The translations under genes were made by a program, and so were the position numbers. From Halomarina ordinaria (GTDB taxonomy: Archaea > Halobacteriota > Halobacteria > Halobacteriales > Haloarculaceae), in the NCBI RefSeq assembly GCF_030553305.1, contig NZ_JARRAH010000003.1, forward strand, positions 1 to 64,000: DNA of 64,000 nt, in the 5' to 3' direction. Below are positions 51,399 to 60,157 of the stretch, piece by piece. Each line of letters begins with the position of its first letter. Positions within the stretch are counted from its first letter, which is position 1. Below the pieces are notes generated by a model. It worked only from the letters and a program-made list of their open reading frames with translations, searched no databases and was not told the DNA's origin.

Positions 51399-52268
51399 CT
51401 ACCGTCCTTCGGTCCGCTTTCGCTCCTGCGTCGGGTGGTCGCTGACGTACACCGTCGTACGGTCGGGAACGTCCTCAGTGACCCACGAGTTGGCACCGAT
51501 ACTGACGTGGTCGCCGACGGTGATGGCGCCGAGGACCTTCGTGCCGGCGCCGATGACGACGTGGTCGCCGACGTCCGGGTGGCGCTTGTACCCCTTGCGA
51601 AGGGTGTGGGACTCGCGTTCGTCCTCCTCGAAGTGGAGCGCGCCGAGCGTCACGTCCTGGTAGAGGCGCACCCAGTCGCCGACGGTGGCCGTCTCGCCGA
51701 CGACCACGCCCGTCCCGTGGTCGATGAAGAAGTACTCGCCCACCTCGGCGCCGGGGTGGAGGTCGATGCCGGTCTCCGTCTTCCCGTACTCGGTCAGTTC
51801 GCGGGCGTACGCCGTCGCGCCCGCCTCGTAGAGCGCGTGGGCGACGCGCTGGATAAGGATGGCGAGGAAGCCGGGGTACGACCGGATGACCTCCACGTAC
51901 GACGTCGCCGCGGGGTCACCCTTGTAGGCGGCCTCCACGTCCTTCTTGAGCAGCGCTCGGATGGCCGGCAGGCGGTCGATGACGTCGGCCACCGTCCCCT
52001 CGGGGTCGTCGCTCCCGTAGGACCGGACCCCCGCGTAGAACAGCCCACCGAGGTCGTCGAGGCAGTCGCAGACCGCCAGTTCGTCACGCAACAGGTCCGT
52101 CGCGTTCCAGCACGTGGGAAAGAACAGTCGCTTGAGCAGGTTCACCTCCTCGAAGCGGTGTTCGCGCCGCGGGAACCCGGTCGAGGGCTGGGCCGGGAAC
52201 GGGTCGTCGTCCGCCCGGTAGGAGGCGAACAGCCGCCGGTGTGCGTCGCCGGAGTAGCTGTACTCCAT
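51399..52268 (-). CDS. cysE: Serine O-acetyltransferase (CysE/EpsC-type)
   Basis: A 289-residue enzyme making O-acetylserine, the cysteine precursor, from serine and acetyl-CoA. The N-terminal helical domain (about 1-155) includes SYPGFLAILIQRVAHALYEAG. A left-handed beta-helix follows, with GIDLHPGAEVGEYFFIDHGTGVVVGETATVGD, where the catalytic histidine lies in DHGTG, and IGAGTKVLGAITVGDHVSIGANSWV. No dicarboxylate C-terminal peptide typical of the cysteine synthase complex is evident. It is divergent from the small zinc protein with a 110-nt promoter region. Confidence 0.9.
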   Translation of the reverse strand: MEYSYSGDAHRRLFASYRADDDPFPAQPSTGFPRREHRFEEVNLLKRLFFPTCWNATDLLRDELAVCDCLDDLGGLFYAGVRSYGSDDPEGTVADVIDRLPAIRALLKKDVEAAYKGDPAATSYVEVIRSYPGFLAILIQRVAHALYEAGATAYARELTEYGKTETGIDLHPGAEVGEYFFIDHGTGVVVGETATVGDWVRLYQDVTLGALHFEEDERESHTLRKGYKRHPDVGDHVVIGAGTKVLGAITVGDHVSIGANSWVTEDVPDRTTVYVSDHPTQERKRTEGR

Positions 52269-52378
52269 AGGTCACCTTCCGTCGCGCACGCCTTAGTTGT
52301 CGGCGCTCGCCGGACCGCCGAGCGACCGGTCCCCCGAGCGACGCACACCTATTTGACGTTCGGTTGCCACGTGGGACC

Positions 52379-52576
52379 ATGAACGGGGAGTGTTACTTCT
52401 GTCGGGGCATCGTCCTCGCGGGCGAGGCCGACGACCTCGTGCTGGACCGCCACGGCGACCACCGGGTGTACGTCCACAGGGAGTGCGCCGAGGGCCACGG
52501 CCTCGTCGACGAACCGACCGACGAGGAGGGGGTGGCGGTGACGTGCCCGGAGTGTGGCGTCGCCGAGACGCACTGA
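52379..52576 (+). CDS. Small zinc-finger protein
   Basis: A 65-residue protein MNGECYFCRGIV ... with a C-x2-C at the start, H-R-E-C in the middle and C-P-E-C near the end, so it probably binds one or two zinc ions. Haloarchaea encode many such tiny zinc-finger proteins. TATA-like CTATTTG (52349-52355) lies about 25 nt before ATG 52379. It converges on folD. Function unknown. Confidence 0.7.
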   Translation: MNGECYFCRGIVLAGEADDLVLDRHGDHRVYVHRECAEGHGLVDEPTDEEGVAVTCPECGVAETH

Positions 52577-52618
52577 GGGGTGAGCCGGACCCCACAGCGT
52601 CGACCACGAGCACGCACA

Positions 52619-53557
52619 CTACGGGAGGTCGACGGCCACTCCTTCCTGTTCGCTGGCGGCCTTCACCGTGTTGTACATGAGCATCGCGATGGTCATCGGC
52701 CCGACGCCGCCGGGAACGGGGGTGATGGCGCCGGCTTTCTCTTTGGCGCTCTCGAAGTCGACGTCGCCGACGAGTTCGTAGCCCTTCTCCGTGTCGGCAT
52801 CGTCGGACGGAGTCCGACTGCCCGCCGAGCTTCGCTCGGCGACGTCGACGCGATTGACGCCCACGTCGATGACGGTGACCCCCTCCGAGAGCATACTTCC
52901 ATCGACCATCTCGGGGACGCCGGCGGCCGCGACGACGATGTCCGCTTGCCGGGTCTTCGCCGCCAAGTCCTCCGTCCGGGAGTGGCAAACGGTGACGGTG
53001 GCGTTTCCTCCCGGTTGTTTCTGGAGGAGGAGGTTGGCCATGGGTTTGCCGACGATGTCGGAGCGCCCGACGACGACGGCGTCTTTCCCCTCGGGGTCGA
53101 CGTCGGCCGCCTCCAGCAACTTCTGGACACCGTGTGGAGTACAGGGTTTGTAGCGGGCGTTTCCAGCCACTAATCGCCCGACGTTCTCGGGGTGGAAGCC
53201 GTCGACGTCCTTCGCGGGGTCGATGGCGCGCAACACCCGGCGCGTCTCGACGTGCTCGGGCACCGGCATCTGTACCAGGATTCCGTGCACCGACGAGTCC
53301 GCGTTCAGCGTCTCGACGCGGTCGAACAGCGCCTCGGCGGGGTCGTCCGGCGATAGCTCGTAGTGCGACCCCTCGATACCCGTCTCCTCGCAGGCCCGCT
53401 GTTTCATCGAGACGTACGTCTCGCTGGCCCCGTCGTCGCTCATCAGCACGGTCGCGAGGCCGGGCGTCACGCCAGCCTCGGCTAGCCTGTCTGCGCACGC
53501 CGTCACCTCGCTCCTGATGCGGTCCGCCACCTCGTTGCCGTCGATTACTGTCGTCAT
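52619..53557 (-). CDS. folD: Methylenetetrahydrofolate dehydrogenase/cyclohydrolase FolD
   Basis: A 312-residue bifunctional enzyme interconverting 5,10-methylene-, methenyl- and 10-formyl-tetrahydrofolate with NAD(P). [14 protein letters not shown] carries the catalytic lysine, and [11 protein letters not shown] and [14 protein letters not shown] belong to the active site. The Rossmann motif is [18 protein letters not shown], and [11 protein letters not shown] is the C-terminal signature. It is about 15 residues longer than usual. The extra residues (about 237-254, [16 protein letters not shown]) lie between IDVGVNRVD and [12 protein letters not shown] and are encoded by two adjacent hairpins (52802-52840). 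The ATG at 53557 abuts a 280-nt region divergent from pabB. Confidence 0.95.
   Translation of the reverse strand: MTTVIDGNEVADRIRSEVTACADRLAEAGVTPGLATVLMSDDGASETYVSMKQRACEETGIEGSHYELSPDDPAEALFDRVETLNADSSVHGILVQMPVPEHVETRRVLRAIDPAKDVDGFHPENVGRLVAGNARYKPCTPHGVQKLLEAADVDPEGKDAVVVGRSDIVGKPMANLLLQKQPGGNATVTVCHSRTEDLAAKTRQADIVVAAAGVPEMVDGSMLSEGVTVIDVGVNRVDVAERSSAGSRTPSDDADTEKGYELVGDVDFESAKEKAGAITPVPGGVGPMTIAMLMYNTVKAASEQEGVAVDLP
52802..52840. repeat. Double-hairpin insertion inside folD
   Basis: Two adjacent perfect inverted repeats: GTCGGA-N5-TCCGAC (52802-52818) and GCCGAG-N5-CTCGGC (52824-52840). Together they correspond to the extra residues of FolD and keep the frame. This looks like insertion of a small palindromic element into a surface loop. 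Confidence 0.7.
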
Positions 53558-53839
53558 CGTTGGTGTGTTCGTGGATGGGTCGCGCCGCGCGACGGCGCGA
53601 GAGTCCCTGCGGCGGCCCGTCCGCCGCGCACTCCCGAAGACGTCCCGTCGCAGTGGTATAGTCCAGCACGGCGAATAGTCCACCCCTTGAAGTCCGGGAC
53701 GCTGTTCGCCGCGCGGTTCTCCCCGTTCGATGCCGTCTCGGGCGGTGCAGCGGGTCGCGCAAGGCTTTTCTCCGCACCCATGCAGGTGACGGACAGCCAC
53801 GGCGGGGACCGGGGGTCGGTCCCCGCGGAGTCACGACAG
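53558..53839. promoter_or_regulatory. folD-pabB divergent promoter region
   Basis: About 280 nt between the divergent folate genes. An AAGGCTTTTC box lies near 53761-53770. An alternative pabB start (ATG 53780) lies too close to it for a leaderless message, favouring ATG 53840 with a leader. No separate gene is seen. Confidence 0.35.
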
Positions 53840-55348
53840 ATGGGAGGAACGAGGGTCGTCACGCGGCAGGTATCGTTCGTCGAGACGGCGGCAGCGGCGC
53901 CGCCGGGAGCGCGCGTCCCCGTCGAGGTCCGGGTCGACGTCGCCGACCCGTTCGAGGCGTACCGCCGCGTCCGGACCACGGAGCGCGACGGCGTCTACCT
54001 GGAGACGACCGGTGGGCAGTCCGGGTGGGGCTACTTCGCCGTCGACCCCGTCGAGCGCGTCCGGGTGAGCCCGGAGGCGACGCCCCTCGACGGCGCCAGC
54101 GGCGGGAGTTCGAGTATCGACGCCATCGACGCGCTGCTGGAGCGCGAGCACCTCGCTCGCGGCGACTGCGAGGTTCCCTACCCCTGCGGCGCGTTCGGCT
54201 GGCTCTCCTACGACGTCGCACGTGAACTGGAGGACCTCCCCGCGACGACGGTCGACGACGGCCTCCCGCGCCTCCAGTTGGGGGTGTTCGACACCGTCGC
54301 CGCCTGGCGGGAGCCCCGCGACGGCGAGGTGGACCTTCGCGTGACCGCGTGTCCCGTCGTCGACGAGTACGCGTCGCCGCGGGCGGCCTACGAGGCGGGC
54401 GTCGAGCGCGCGTCGGCGCTCGCGGCGGCGGCACGCCACGGCGACCCGACGGTCGGACCGCCCCCCAGCGCCGACCGCGCGGCGACGTTCGAGAGCGAGT
54501 GCGGCGAGGCGGCGTTCGCCGACCGCGTCCGGACCGTCAAGCGCTACGTCCGCGACGGCGACACCTTCCAGGCGAACGTCTCGCACCGACTCGTGGCTCC
54601 GGCCGCCGTCCACCCGGTCGAGACGTTCGCCGCGCTCCGGCGCGTGAACCCGGCACCGTACTCCGGCCTCCTCGAGTTCCCGGGCGTCGACCTCGTGAGC
54701 GCCAGCCCGGAACTGCTCCTCGCGGTCGACGGCGACCGCCTGCTGACCGAACCCATCGCCGGCACGCGCCCGCGTGGCGAGACGCCCGCGGCCGACGCCG
54801 ACCTCGAACGCGACCTCCTGACCGACGAGAAGGAGCGCGCCGAACACGCGATGCTCGTCGACTTGGAGCGCAACGACCTGGGGAAGGTGAGCGAGTACGG
54901 GAGCGTCGAGGTGAGTGAGTATCGCCGCGTCGACCGTTACTCGGAGGTGATGCACCTCGTCTCGCTCGTCGAGGGGCGCCGCCGGGCGGATGCGAGCCTC
55001 GCCGACGCCGTCGCGGCCGTCTTCCCCGGCGGCACCATCACCGGCGCGCCGAAGCCCCGGACGATGGAGATAATCGACGAGGTCGAGACGACCCGCCGCG
55101 GTCCCTACACGGGTGCCATCGGCGTCTTCGGGTTCGACGACCGCGCGACGCTCAACATCGTCATCCGGACGCTCGTGCGCCGGGGCGAGCAGTACCGACT
55201 CCGGGTCGGCGCCGGCATCGTCCACGACTCGGTGCCCGACCGCGAGTACAGGGAGACCCTCGACAAGGCCCGCGCGCTCGTGACGGCCGTCGACGAGGCG
55301 CTCGGCGAGACGGGGTCGTTCGCCGTCAGCGCGGAGGGTGCGCGGTGA
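53840..55348 (+). CDS. pabB: Aminodeoxychorismate synthase component I (PabB-like)
   Basis: A 502-residue chorismate-utilising enzyme. The N-terminal domain includes [13 protein letters not shown] and [16 protein letters not shown]. The catalytic domain has [62 protein letters not shown] and the C-terminal [19 protein letters not shown]. The PIAGT rather than PIKGT motif occurs in anthranilate synthases and in one PabB subtype, so TrpE is an alternative. The folate neighbours (folD, folC-folP) favour p-aminobenzoate synthesis. The GTG start of the glutaminase partner overlaps its stop. Confidence 0.82.
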   Translation: MGGTRVVTRQVSFVETAAAAPPGARVPVEVRVDVADPFEAYRRVRTTERDGVYLETTGGQSGWGYFAVDPVERVRVSPEATPLDGASGGSSSIDAIDALLEREHLARGDCEVPYPCGAFGWLSYDVARELEDLPATTVDDGLPRLQLGVFDTVAAWREPRDGEVDLRVTACPVVDEYASPRAAYEAGVERASALAAAARHGDPTVGPPPSADRAATFESECGEAAFADRVRTVKRYVRDGDTFQANVSHRLVAPAAVHPVETFAALRRVNPAPYSGLLEFPGVDLVSASPELLLAVDGDRLLTEPIAGTRPRGETPAADADLERDLLTDEKERAEHAMLVDLERNDLGKVSEYGSVEVSEYRRVDRYSEVMHLVSLVEGRRRADASLADAVAAVFPGGTITGAPKPRTMEIIDEVETTRRGPYTGAIGVFGFDDRATLNIVIRTLVRRGEQYRLRVGAGIVHDSVPDREYRETLDKARALVTAVDEALGETGSFAVSAEGAR

Positions 55349-55917
55349 TACTCGTCGTCGACAACTACGACTCGTTCGCCTACAACCTCGTCCAGTACGT
55401 CGGCGAGTTCGACGAGGTGACGGTCCGGCGCAACGACGCCATCGACGTGGCCGGGATTCGAGAACTCGACCCGGACGGCATCGTCGTCTCCCCCGGACCG
55501 GGGACGCCCGCCGACGCCGGCGTCTCGATTCCGGTCTTCGCGGAGACGACCTACCCCGCGCTCGGCGTCTGTCTCGGCCACCAGGCGCTCTGTGCCGCCC
55601 ACGGTGCGCCCGTCGGCCACGCCCCGGACGTGGTCCACGGGAAGCCCTCGACGGTCCACCACGACGGCTCGCGCCTCTACGACGGCGTCGACGACCCCTT
55701 CGAGGTGGGCCGCTACCACTCGCTCGCCGTCGAGGGCGACGACCTCCCCGCGGTCCTCCGCACGACGGCCACGACGGCCGACGAGCAGGGCGTCGTGATG
55801 GGCGTCCAGCACGCGGAGCGCCCGCACGTCGGCGTGCAGTTCCACCCCGAGAGCATCCTCACCGACGCCGGCAAGCGCATCGTCGAGAACTTCTGCCGGG
55901 GCTTCGCCGGCGTCTGA
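55345..55917 (+). CDS. pabA: Aminodeoxychorismate synthase glutaminase component (PabA-like)
   Basis: A 190-residue class I glutamine amidotransferase that supplies ammonia to PabB. It starts [21 protein letters not shown]. The nucleophile is in [10 protein letters not shown] and the His-Glu dyad is in [11 protein letters not shown]. The oxyanion region is [11 protein letters not shown]. The GTG start at 55345 overlaps the pabB stop by 4 nt, so the subunits are translationally coupled. Family members can serve both anthranilate and aminodeoxychorismate synthases. No pabC-type lyase follows; the next gene is convergent. Confidence 0.87.
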   Translation: MILVVDNYDSFAYNLVQYVGEFDEVTVRRNDAIDVAGIRELDPDGIVVSPGPGTPADAGVSIPVFAETTYPALGVCLGHQALCAAHGAPVGHAPDVVHGKPSTVHHDGSRLYDGVDDPFEVGRYHSLAVEGDDLPAVLRTTATTADEQGVVMGVQHAERPHVGVQFHPESILTDAGKRIVENFCRGFAGV

Positions 55918-55922
55918 GGCCC

Positions 55923-57779
55923 TCACTCCTTCTCGGGCGGGTCGACGTCGTGGTGGAGTTGGATCGCCGGCAGGCGCGCGAGCGCCCGCCTGAGCAGCGA
56001 GACGTGCCCCCGCTCGTGGCGGGCGAACGTCAGCGTCACCCCGGCGAGCGCGACGAGGGCGAGGACGGCGAACGGCCCGCCGGTCAGCACCGCCAGCGCC
56101 TGCAGCGTCTCGCCCCCGCCGACCACCAGCACCGAGACGGCCACCGCGCCCTGGAAGACGCCCCAGAAGACGACGCCCCCCGTCGACGGCGCCAGCCCGC
56201 GACGCGTCGCCAGTATCGCCGTGACGAGCGTCGAGGTGTCCGCCGAGGTCACCATGAACCCGACGATGAGTGCCAGAAAGAGGAAGGTCAGCAGTCGACC
56301 GAGGGGGAGGGCGGCGAACAGCGGGAAGCCGGCGACGGCCTCCGACCCGCCGCGCGCCGCGACGGCGGCGAGGACGTCGGCCCGCCCCGTGTGCTGGACG
56401 TACAGCGACGACCCGCCGAGCAGGAGGAACCACGTCGCCGTGGCGGCCGAGGTGGCGACGACGCTCGTGAACACGACGGTCCGGACCCGCCGGCCACGCG
56501 AGAGCGCGGCGAGGAACAGGCCGGCGAACGGCGCCCACGAGAACCACCACGCCCAGTTCCAGACGGTCCACTCGGCCACCCACGGTCCGTCGAGGTGGAG
56601 GCTCAGTGCGAGGAAGTCGACGCCGTAGCCCGCCAGCGCCGCCGCTCCCCGGTCGAGGACGAACGACCGGGGGCCGACGGCGACGAGGGCGAGCGCGAAC
56701 AGCGCGAACAGCGCGACGGTGACCCCCGCGATGCGGCGGATGCCCCGGTGGACGCCCGTGAGGCAGGAGAGGACGTAGATGAACGTCAGTCCCCCGACGA
56801 AGAGGACGGGGCCGACCCCGCCGGCGGTGACGCCCCACTGGAACGTGATGCCGGCGAGGAACTGCTCGCTCACCAGCGCGACGGACGTGGCGACGCCGCC
56901 GACGGTGGCGAACACCGCCAGCGTGTCGACGAGCGTGCTCCACCGCGAGTCGAGGCCGTCGACGCCGAGGAACGGCGCGAGGATGGTCGAGACGCGCAGC
57001 GGCGCCCCCTGCGAGAACACGAAGTACGCGACGGGGACCCCGACGACGGCGTACGCGCTCCACGCCGAGAGTCCCCAGTGGAACAGCGCGTACGTGAGTG
57101 CCCCGCCGATGGCGGCCTCGGACCCCGGTGTCGCCCCCACGAACGGCGGCGGGTCGCGGTAGTGAAACAGCGCCTCCGCCGGCCCCCAGAACACGAGCCC
57201 GGCGGCGATGCCCGCCGTGAACACGAGCGTGAAGTACGTCGGGAAGGTGTAGGTCGGTTCGGTGTCCGGGCCGCCGAGTTTCACGTCGCCCCACGGCCCG
57301 ACCAGCAGGAACAGGCAGTAGGCCACCGACAGCAGGACGACGCCCTGGAACAGGGGGCCCCCCTCGCGCAGGACGGCGTCCGAGACGGCGTCGACGGTCG
57401 CCGTCGTCCCCGCCGGGAAGGCGACCTGCAGACAGAGGAAGGCCACGAAGACGGCGACGGGGACGCCGAAGACCACCGGGTCGTGGTGGTCGAAGAACTC
57501 GCCGAGGGTGCCTCGAATCCCCGTCCGACGGACGTGGAGCAGGTACGGCTCGCCCGGCTGCTCCCCGGCGTCCGCCCGGTGCGGGAGGACGGCGAGGTAG
57601 CCGAGGCCCGAACAGAAGAAGACGAGCGCGAGCGTCAACCACACCGCTCCGTCGACGGCCTCGCCGACGAACTCCGGGAAGAAGAACCCCGAGAGAACGA
57701 CACCGCCGGACAGCGCACACAGCGGGAGCAGTATCCCGGCCGCGAGTCCCTCGGCGCCGTCGGTCCCCGACGCGCTCAT
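55923..57779 (-). CDS. BCCT-family transporter
   Basis: A 618-residue secondary transporter for betaine, choline or carnitine-like compounds with about 12 spans. The BCCT signature is WTVWNWAWWFSWAPFAGLFLAALSRGRRVR, the tryptophan-rich helix 8. Other landmarks are FFDHHDPVVFG near the N-terminus and ALFHWGLSAWSAYAVVG (helix 4 region). Uptake of glycine betaine fits osmotic needs of a halophile. ATG at 57779 (MSASGTDG) is preferred to an upstream start. It lacks the long basic C-terminal osmosensor of BetP. It converges with pabA, 5 nt apart. Confidence 0.92.
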   Translation of the reverse strand: MSASGTDGAEGLAAGILLPLCALSGGVVLSGFFFPEFVGEAVDGAVWLTLALVFFCSGLGYLAVLPHRADAGEQPGEPYLLHVRRTGIRGTLGEFFDHHDPVVFGVPVAVFVAFLCLQVAFPAGTTATVDAVSDAVLREGGPLFQGVVLLSVAYCLFLLVGPWGDVKLGGPDTEPTYTFPTYFTLVFTAGIAAGLVFWGPAEALFHYRDPPPFVGATPGSEAAIGGALTYALFHWGLSAWSAYAVVGVPVAYFVFSQGAPLRVSTILAPFLGVDGLDSRWSTLVDTLAVFATVGGVATSVALVSEQFLAGITFQWGVTAGGVGPVLFVGGLTFIYVLSCLTGVHRGIRRIAGVTVALFALFALALVAVGPRSFVLDRGAAALAGYGVDFLALSLHLDGPWVAEWTVWNWAWWFSWAPFAGLFLAALSRGRRVRTVVFTSVVATSAATATWFLLLGGSSLYVQHTGRADVLAAVAARGGSEAVAGFPLFAALPLGRLLTFLFLALIVGFMVTSADTSTLVTAILATRRGLAPSTGGVVFWGVFQGAVAVSVLVVGGGETLQALAVLTGGPFAVLALVALAGVTLTFARHERGHVSLLRRALARLPAIQLHHDVDPPEKE

Positions 57780-57843
57780 ACCTTCCCACTCGGGAGCGGG
57801 TGCCCAAAGAACTGTCGCACCTGTTAACACGACTCACTCGACG

Positions 57844-59073
57844 TCACGCCGCTTCGTCGTCGCCGAGGACGTCCGCGTAGGCGGACGCCTCGCCGAGGAC
57901 CGACGCCCCGAGGAGGCGCCCCCCGATGGTCCGTGGGTTGATGACCTCGTCCGCCCCGACCGACGTGAACTTCCGGACGTGTTTCTCCTCGTTGACGGCC
58001 GCCACGACCCGGACGTCGGGGGCGACGGCCTTGCACGCGAGGACCGCGAGGACGTCCCGTGCGTCGTCGTCGCTCCCGACGACGATTCCACGGGCGTCGC
58101 CGACGCGCGCGTCCGCGAGCACCGCCTCGTCGGTCGGGTCGCCCGTGAGGACGTTCGCCCCGTCCCGCTTGAGCCGGGTAGCAGCGTCCGCGTCCGGCGT
58201 GACGACGACGAAGTCGGTCGCGTCGGCCAGTCGGTCGATGAGCGATGCCGTCACGTCGCCGACGCCGAGGACGACGACGTGGTCCTCCAGGAGTGTGAGT
58301 TCGGATGCAGTCATGGTTCCGAAGGCGGCCGCCATGCGCGATTCGATGGCCGGGGCGACGAGCGCGCCGATAGCGATGGTGAACGCGCCGGTCCCGAAGA
58401 GGATGACCGACAGGGTGAACCACTGCGCCTCCGTCGTCGTCGGCGTGACGTCGCCGTAGCCCACCGTGGCGACGGTGACGATGACGTAGTACACCGCGTC
58501 GCCCCAGTCCTCGATGCCGACGAACTGGCCTCGCAGGCCGTAGGCGCCGACGGTGCCGTAGAGGCCGACCCCGACGATGGCGGCCAGCGAGGCGACCTGC
58601 AACGGCGAGAGGTCGAGGCGGCGCTGGAAGTCCTCGCGGTTCGAGACGAGCAACGGGAACGCCACGCAGAGCGAGAGCAGGAGCGGGACGTCGGTCGTCC
58701 GGAGCGTCGACAGCGGGAGGGCGGCGAGGGCGGGGAGCGTCACCACCGCGACCCGCCAGGCGATGCGCTTTCGCCGTCGCAACCCGAACGTCGCGGTCCC
58801 CAGCAGGAACGCGAACAGCACGCCGCCGAACCGCACGAACGACGACGCTCCGGGGAAGACAGTCGCGAGCGGTCCGCCGAGCGTCACCGTCGCCTCGCTC
58901 ATGTTCGAGAGGCCCGTGACGAACGCCAGGAGCGCGACGACGCCCGTCACGAGCACCGTCGGCTTCGCGCCGGAGAACTGTCGCCACTCCACGAGCGCGA
59001 CGCGCTCGGCGGTGTAGAACACCTCCTCTACGGCCCGGTCCCCCGGCTCGTTCGGTGCGTCAACCACTCCCAC
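57844..59073 (-). CDS. Potassium channel with RCK/TrkA-N domain
   Basis: A 409-residue ion channel. Hydrophobic N-terminal segments (about 40-170) come first. A pore module then has the filter TVATVGYGDVTPTTTEAQW between two helices (about 190-260). A cytosolic RCK domain follows, with VVVLGVGDVTASLIDRLAD (Rossmann), FVVVTPDADAA and VVGSDDDARDVLAV. It should pass potassium under nucleotide control. The start is a GTG at 59073, about 25 nt after the minus-strand TATA box TTTTTATAC (59090-59098); a longer ATG reading lacks such support. Confidence 0.9.
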   Translation of the reverse strand: MGVVDAPNEPGDRAVEEVFYTAERVALVEWRQFSGAKPTVLVTGVVALLAFVTGLSNMSEATVTLGGPLATVFPGASSFVRFGGVLFAFLLGTATFGLRRRKRIAWRVAVVTLPALAALPLSTLRTTDVPLLLSLCVAFPLLVSNREDFQRRLDLSPLQVASLAAIVGVGLYGTVGAYGLRGQFVGIEDWGDAVYYVIVTVATVGYGDVTPTTTEAQWFTLSVILFGTGAFTIAIGALVAPAIESRMAAAFGTMTASELTLLEDHVVVLGVGDVTASLIDRLADATDFVVVTPDADAATRLKRDGANVLTGDPTDEAVLADARVGDARGIVVGSDDDARDVLAVLACKAVAPDVRVVAAVNEEKHVRKFTSVGADEVINPRTIGGRLLGASVLGEASAYADVLGDDEAA

Positions 59074-59258
59074 ACCATTCGTCGACGGTGTATAAAAACC
59101 GCTCGGCGAGGCGGGCCACGACACCGCTCGCACCGGCGTGAGGATGTCGTGAGACTGAATATCGCGGGGGAAGTAGCCCGTCGTATGACACGCCCGTCGT
59201 CCGTCGAGAGCCGAACACGGGAGCCGAACGAACCGACGGGCGCGGCGCCGAGAGGACG

Positions 59259-59678
59259 GTGGTGTCGGTGAACTCCGCGGTCGCGTTCGGGTTCGCGACC
59301 ATGCTGGCGTGGGGCTTCTGGATCGTCTTCGGCGACATCGCCTCGAACAGCATCGACCCCGAACTGGCCGCGTTCGTCTCCTACGTGACCGCCGCCGTCA
59401 TCACGGGCGTCTACGTCCTCGTCTCCGACGCCTCGTTCACCGTGACGACGCACGGGGTGGCCTTCGCGGCCGTCGCGGGCCTCGCGGCCGCCATCGGCGT
59501 CGTCGCGACGTACGTGGGCGTGACCGTCGGGTCGACGGCCGTCGTCTCGACCATCGGCGGGATGTACTTCGTCACGGCGGCGGTCATCAGCATCGTGGCG
59601 CTCGGCGAACCGCTGTCGGCGAGCAAGGTCGTCGGCATCGGCCTGGCGCTGGTCGCCATCGTCGTCATCAACCTGTGA
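59259..59678 (+). CDS. EamA-like half-size membrane transporter
   Basis: A 139-residue protein with four or five spans, matching one EamA/DMT domain. It starts AVAFGFATMLAWGFWIVFG and ends LGEPLSASKVVGIGLALVAIVVINL. Single-domain DMT proteins act as dimers. The GTG at 59259 starts a run of GTG codons (59262, 59268), so the exact start is uncertain. The substrate is unknown. It precedes ridA by about 95 nt on the same strand. Confidence 0.8.
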   Translation: MVSVNSAVAFGFATMLAWGFWIVFGDIASNSIDPELAAFVSYVTAAVITGVYVLVSDASFTVTTHGVAFAAVAGLAAAIGVVATYVGVTVGSTAVVSTIGGMYFVTAAVISIVALGEPLSASKVVGIGLALVAIVVINL

Positions 59679-59772
59679 CCACGGTCGACACGACCCGTCG
59701 AAATCGCTACCTGTTGTGTCGCCCGCTCCCTCGCGACCGGGATTTAACACCCCGGACGCCGAGCGGGTGGAT

Positions 59773-60153
59773 ATGAAGCGAACGGTCAGCACGGACGACG
59801 CACCCGCCGCGGTCGGCGCGTACAGCCAGGCGACGACCGCCGGTGGACTGCTCTTCACCGCCGGACAGCTCCCGCTGACGACCGACGGCGAGTTGCTCGA
59901 CGACGAACCGGTCGGCGACCAGACCCGCCAGTGTCTGCGAAACGTCGAAGCCATCCTCGAATCCGAGGGGCTGTCGCTCGGGGACGTGGTCAAGACCACC
60001 GTCTTCCTCGACGACATCGACGACTTCGACGCGTTCAACGAGGCCTACGGCGAGTTCTTCGAGGAGGAACCGCCCGCCAGGAGCGCCGTCGAAGCCGGCG
60101 CGGTGCCGAAAGGTGCGGCCGTCGAGATAGAGGCCGTCGCCGTGACGGAGTGA
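59773..60153 (+). CDS. ridA: RidA-family enamine/imine deaminase
   Basis: 126 residues. RidA hydrolyses reactive 2-aminoacrylate and related imines released by PLP enzymes. It starts MKRTVSTDDAPAAVGAYSQATTAGGLLFTAGQLPL. The conserved arginine in PPARSAVEAGAVPKGAAVEIEAVA binds the carboxylate. A TATA-like GATTTAAC (59741-59748) is about 25 nt before ATG 59773, suggesting a leaderless transcript. It converges with fhs, 4 nt apart. Confidence 0.93.
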   Translation: MKRTVSTDDAPAAVGAYSQATTAGGLLFTAGQLPLTTDGELLDDEPVGDQTRQCLRNVEAILESEGLSLGDVVKTTVFLDDIDDFDAFNEAYGEFFEEEPPARSAVEAGAVPKGAAVEIEAVAVTE

Positions 60154-60157
60154 GGGT

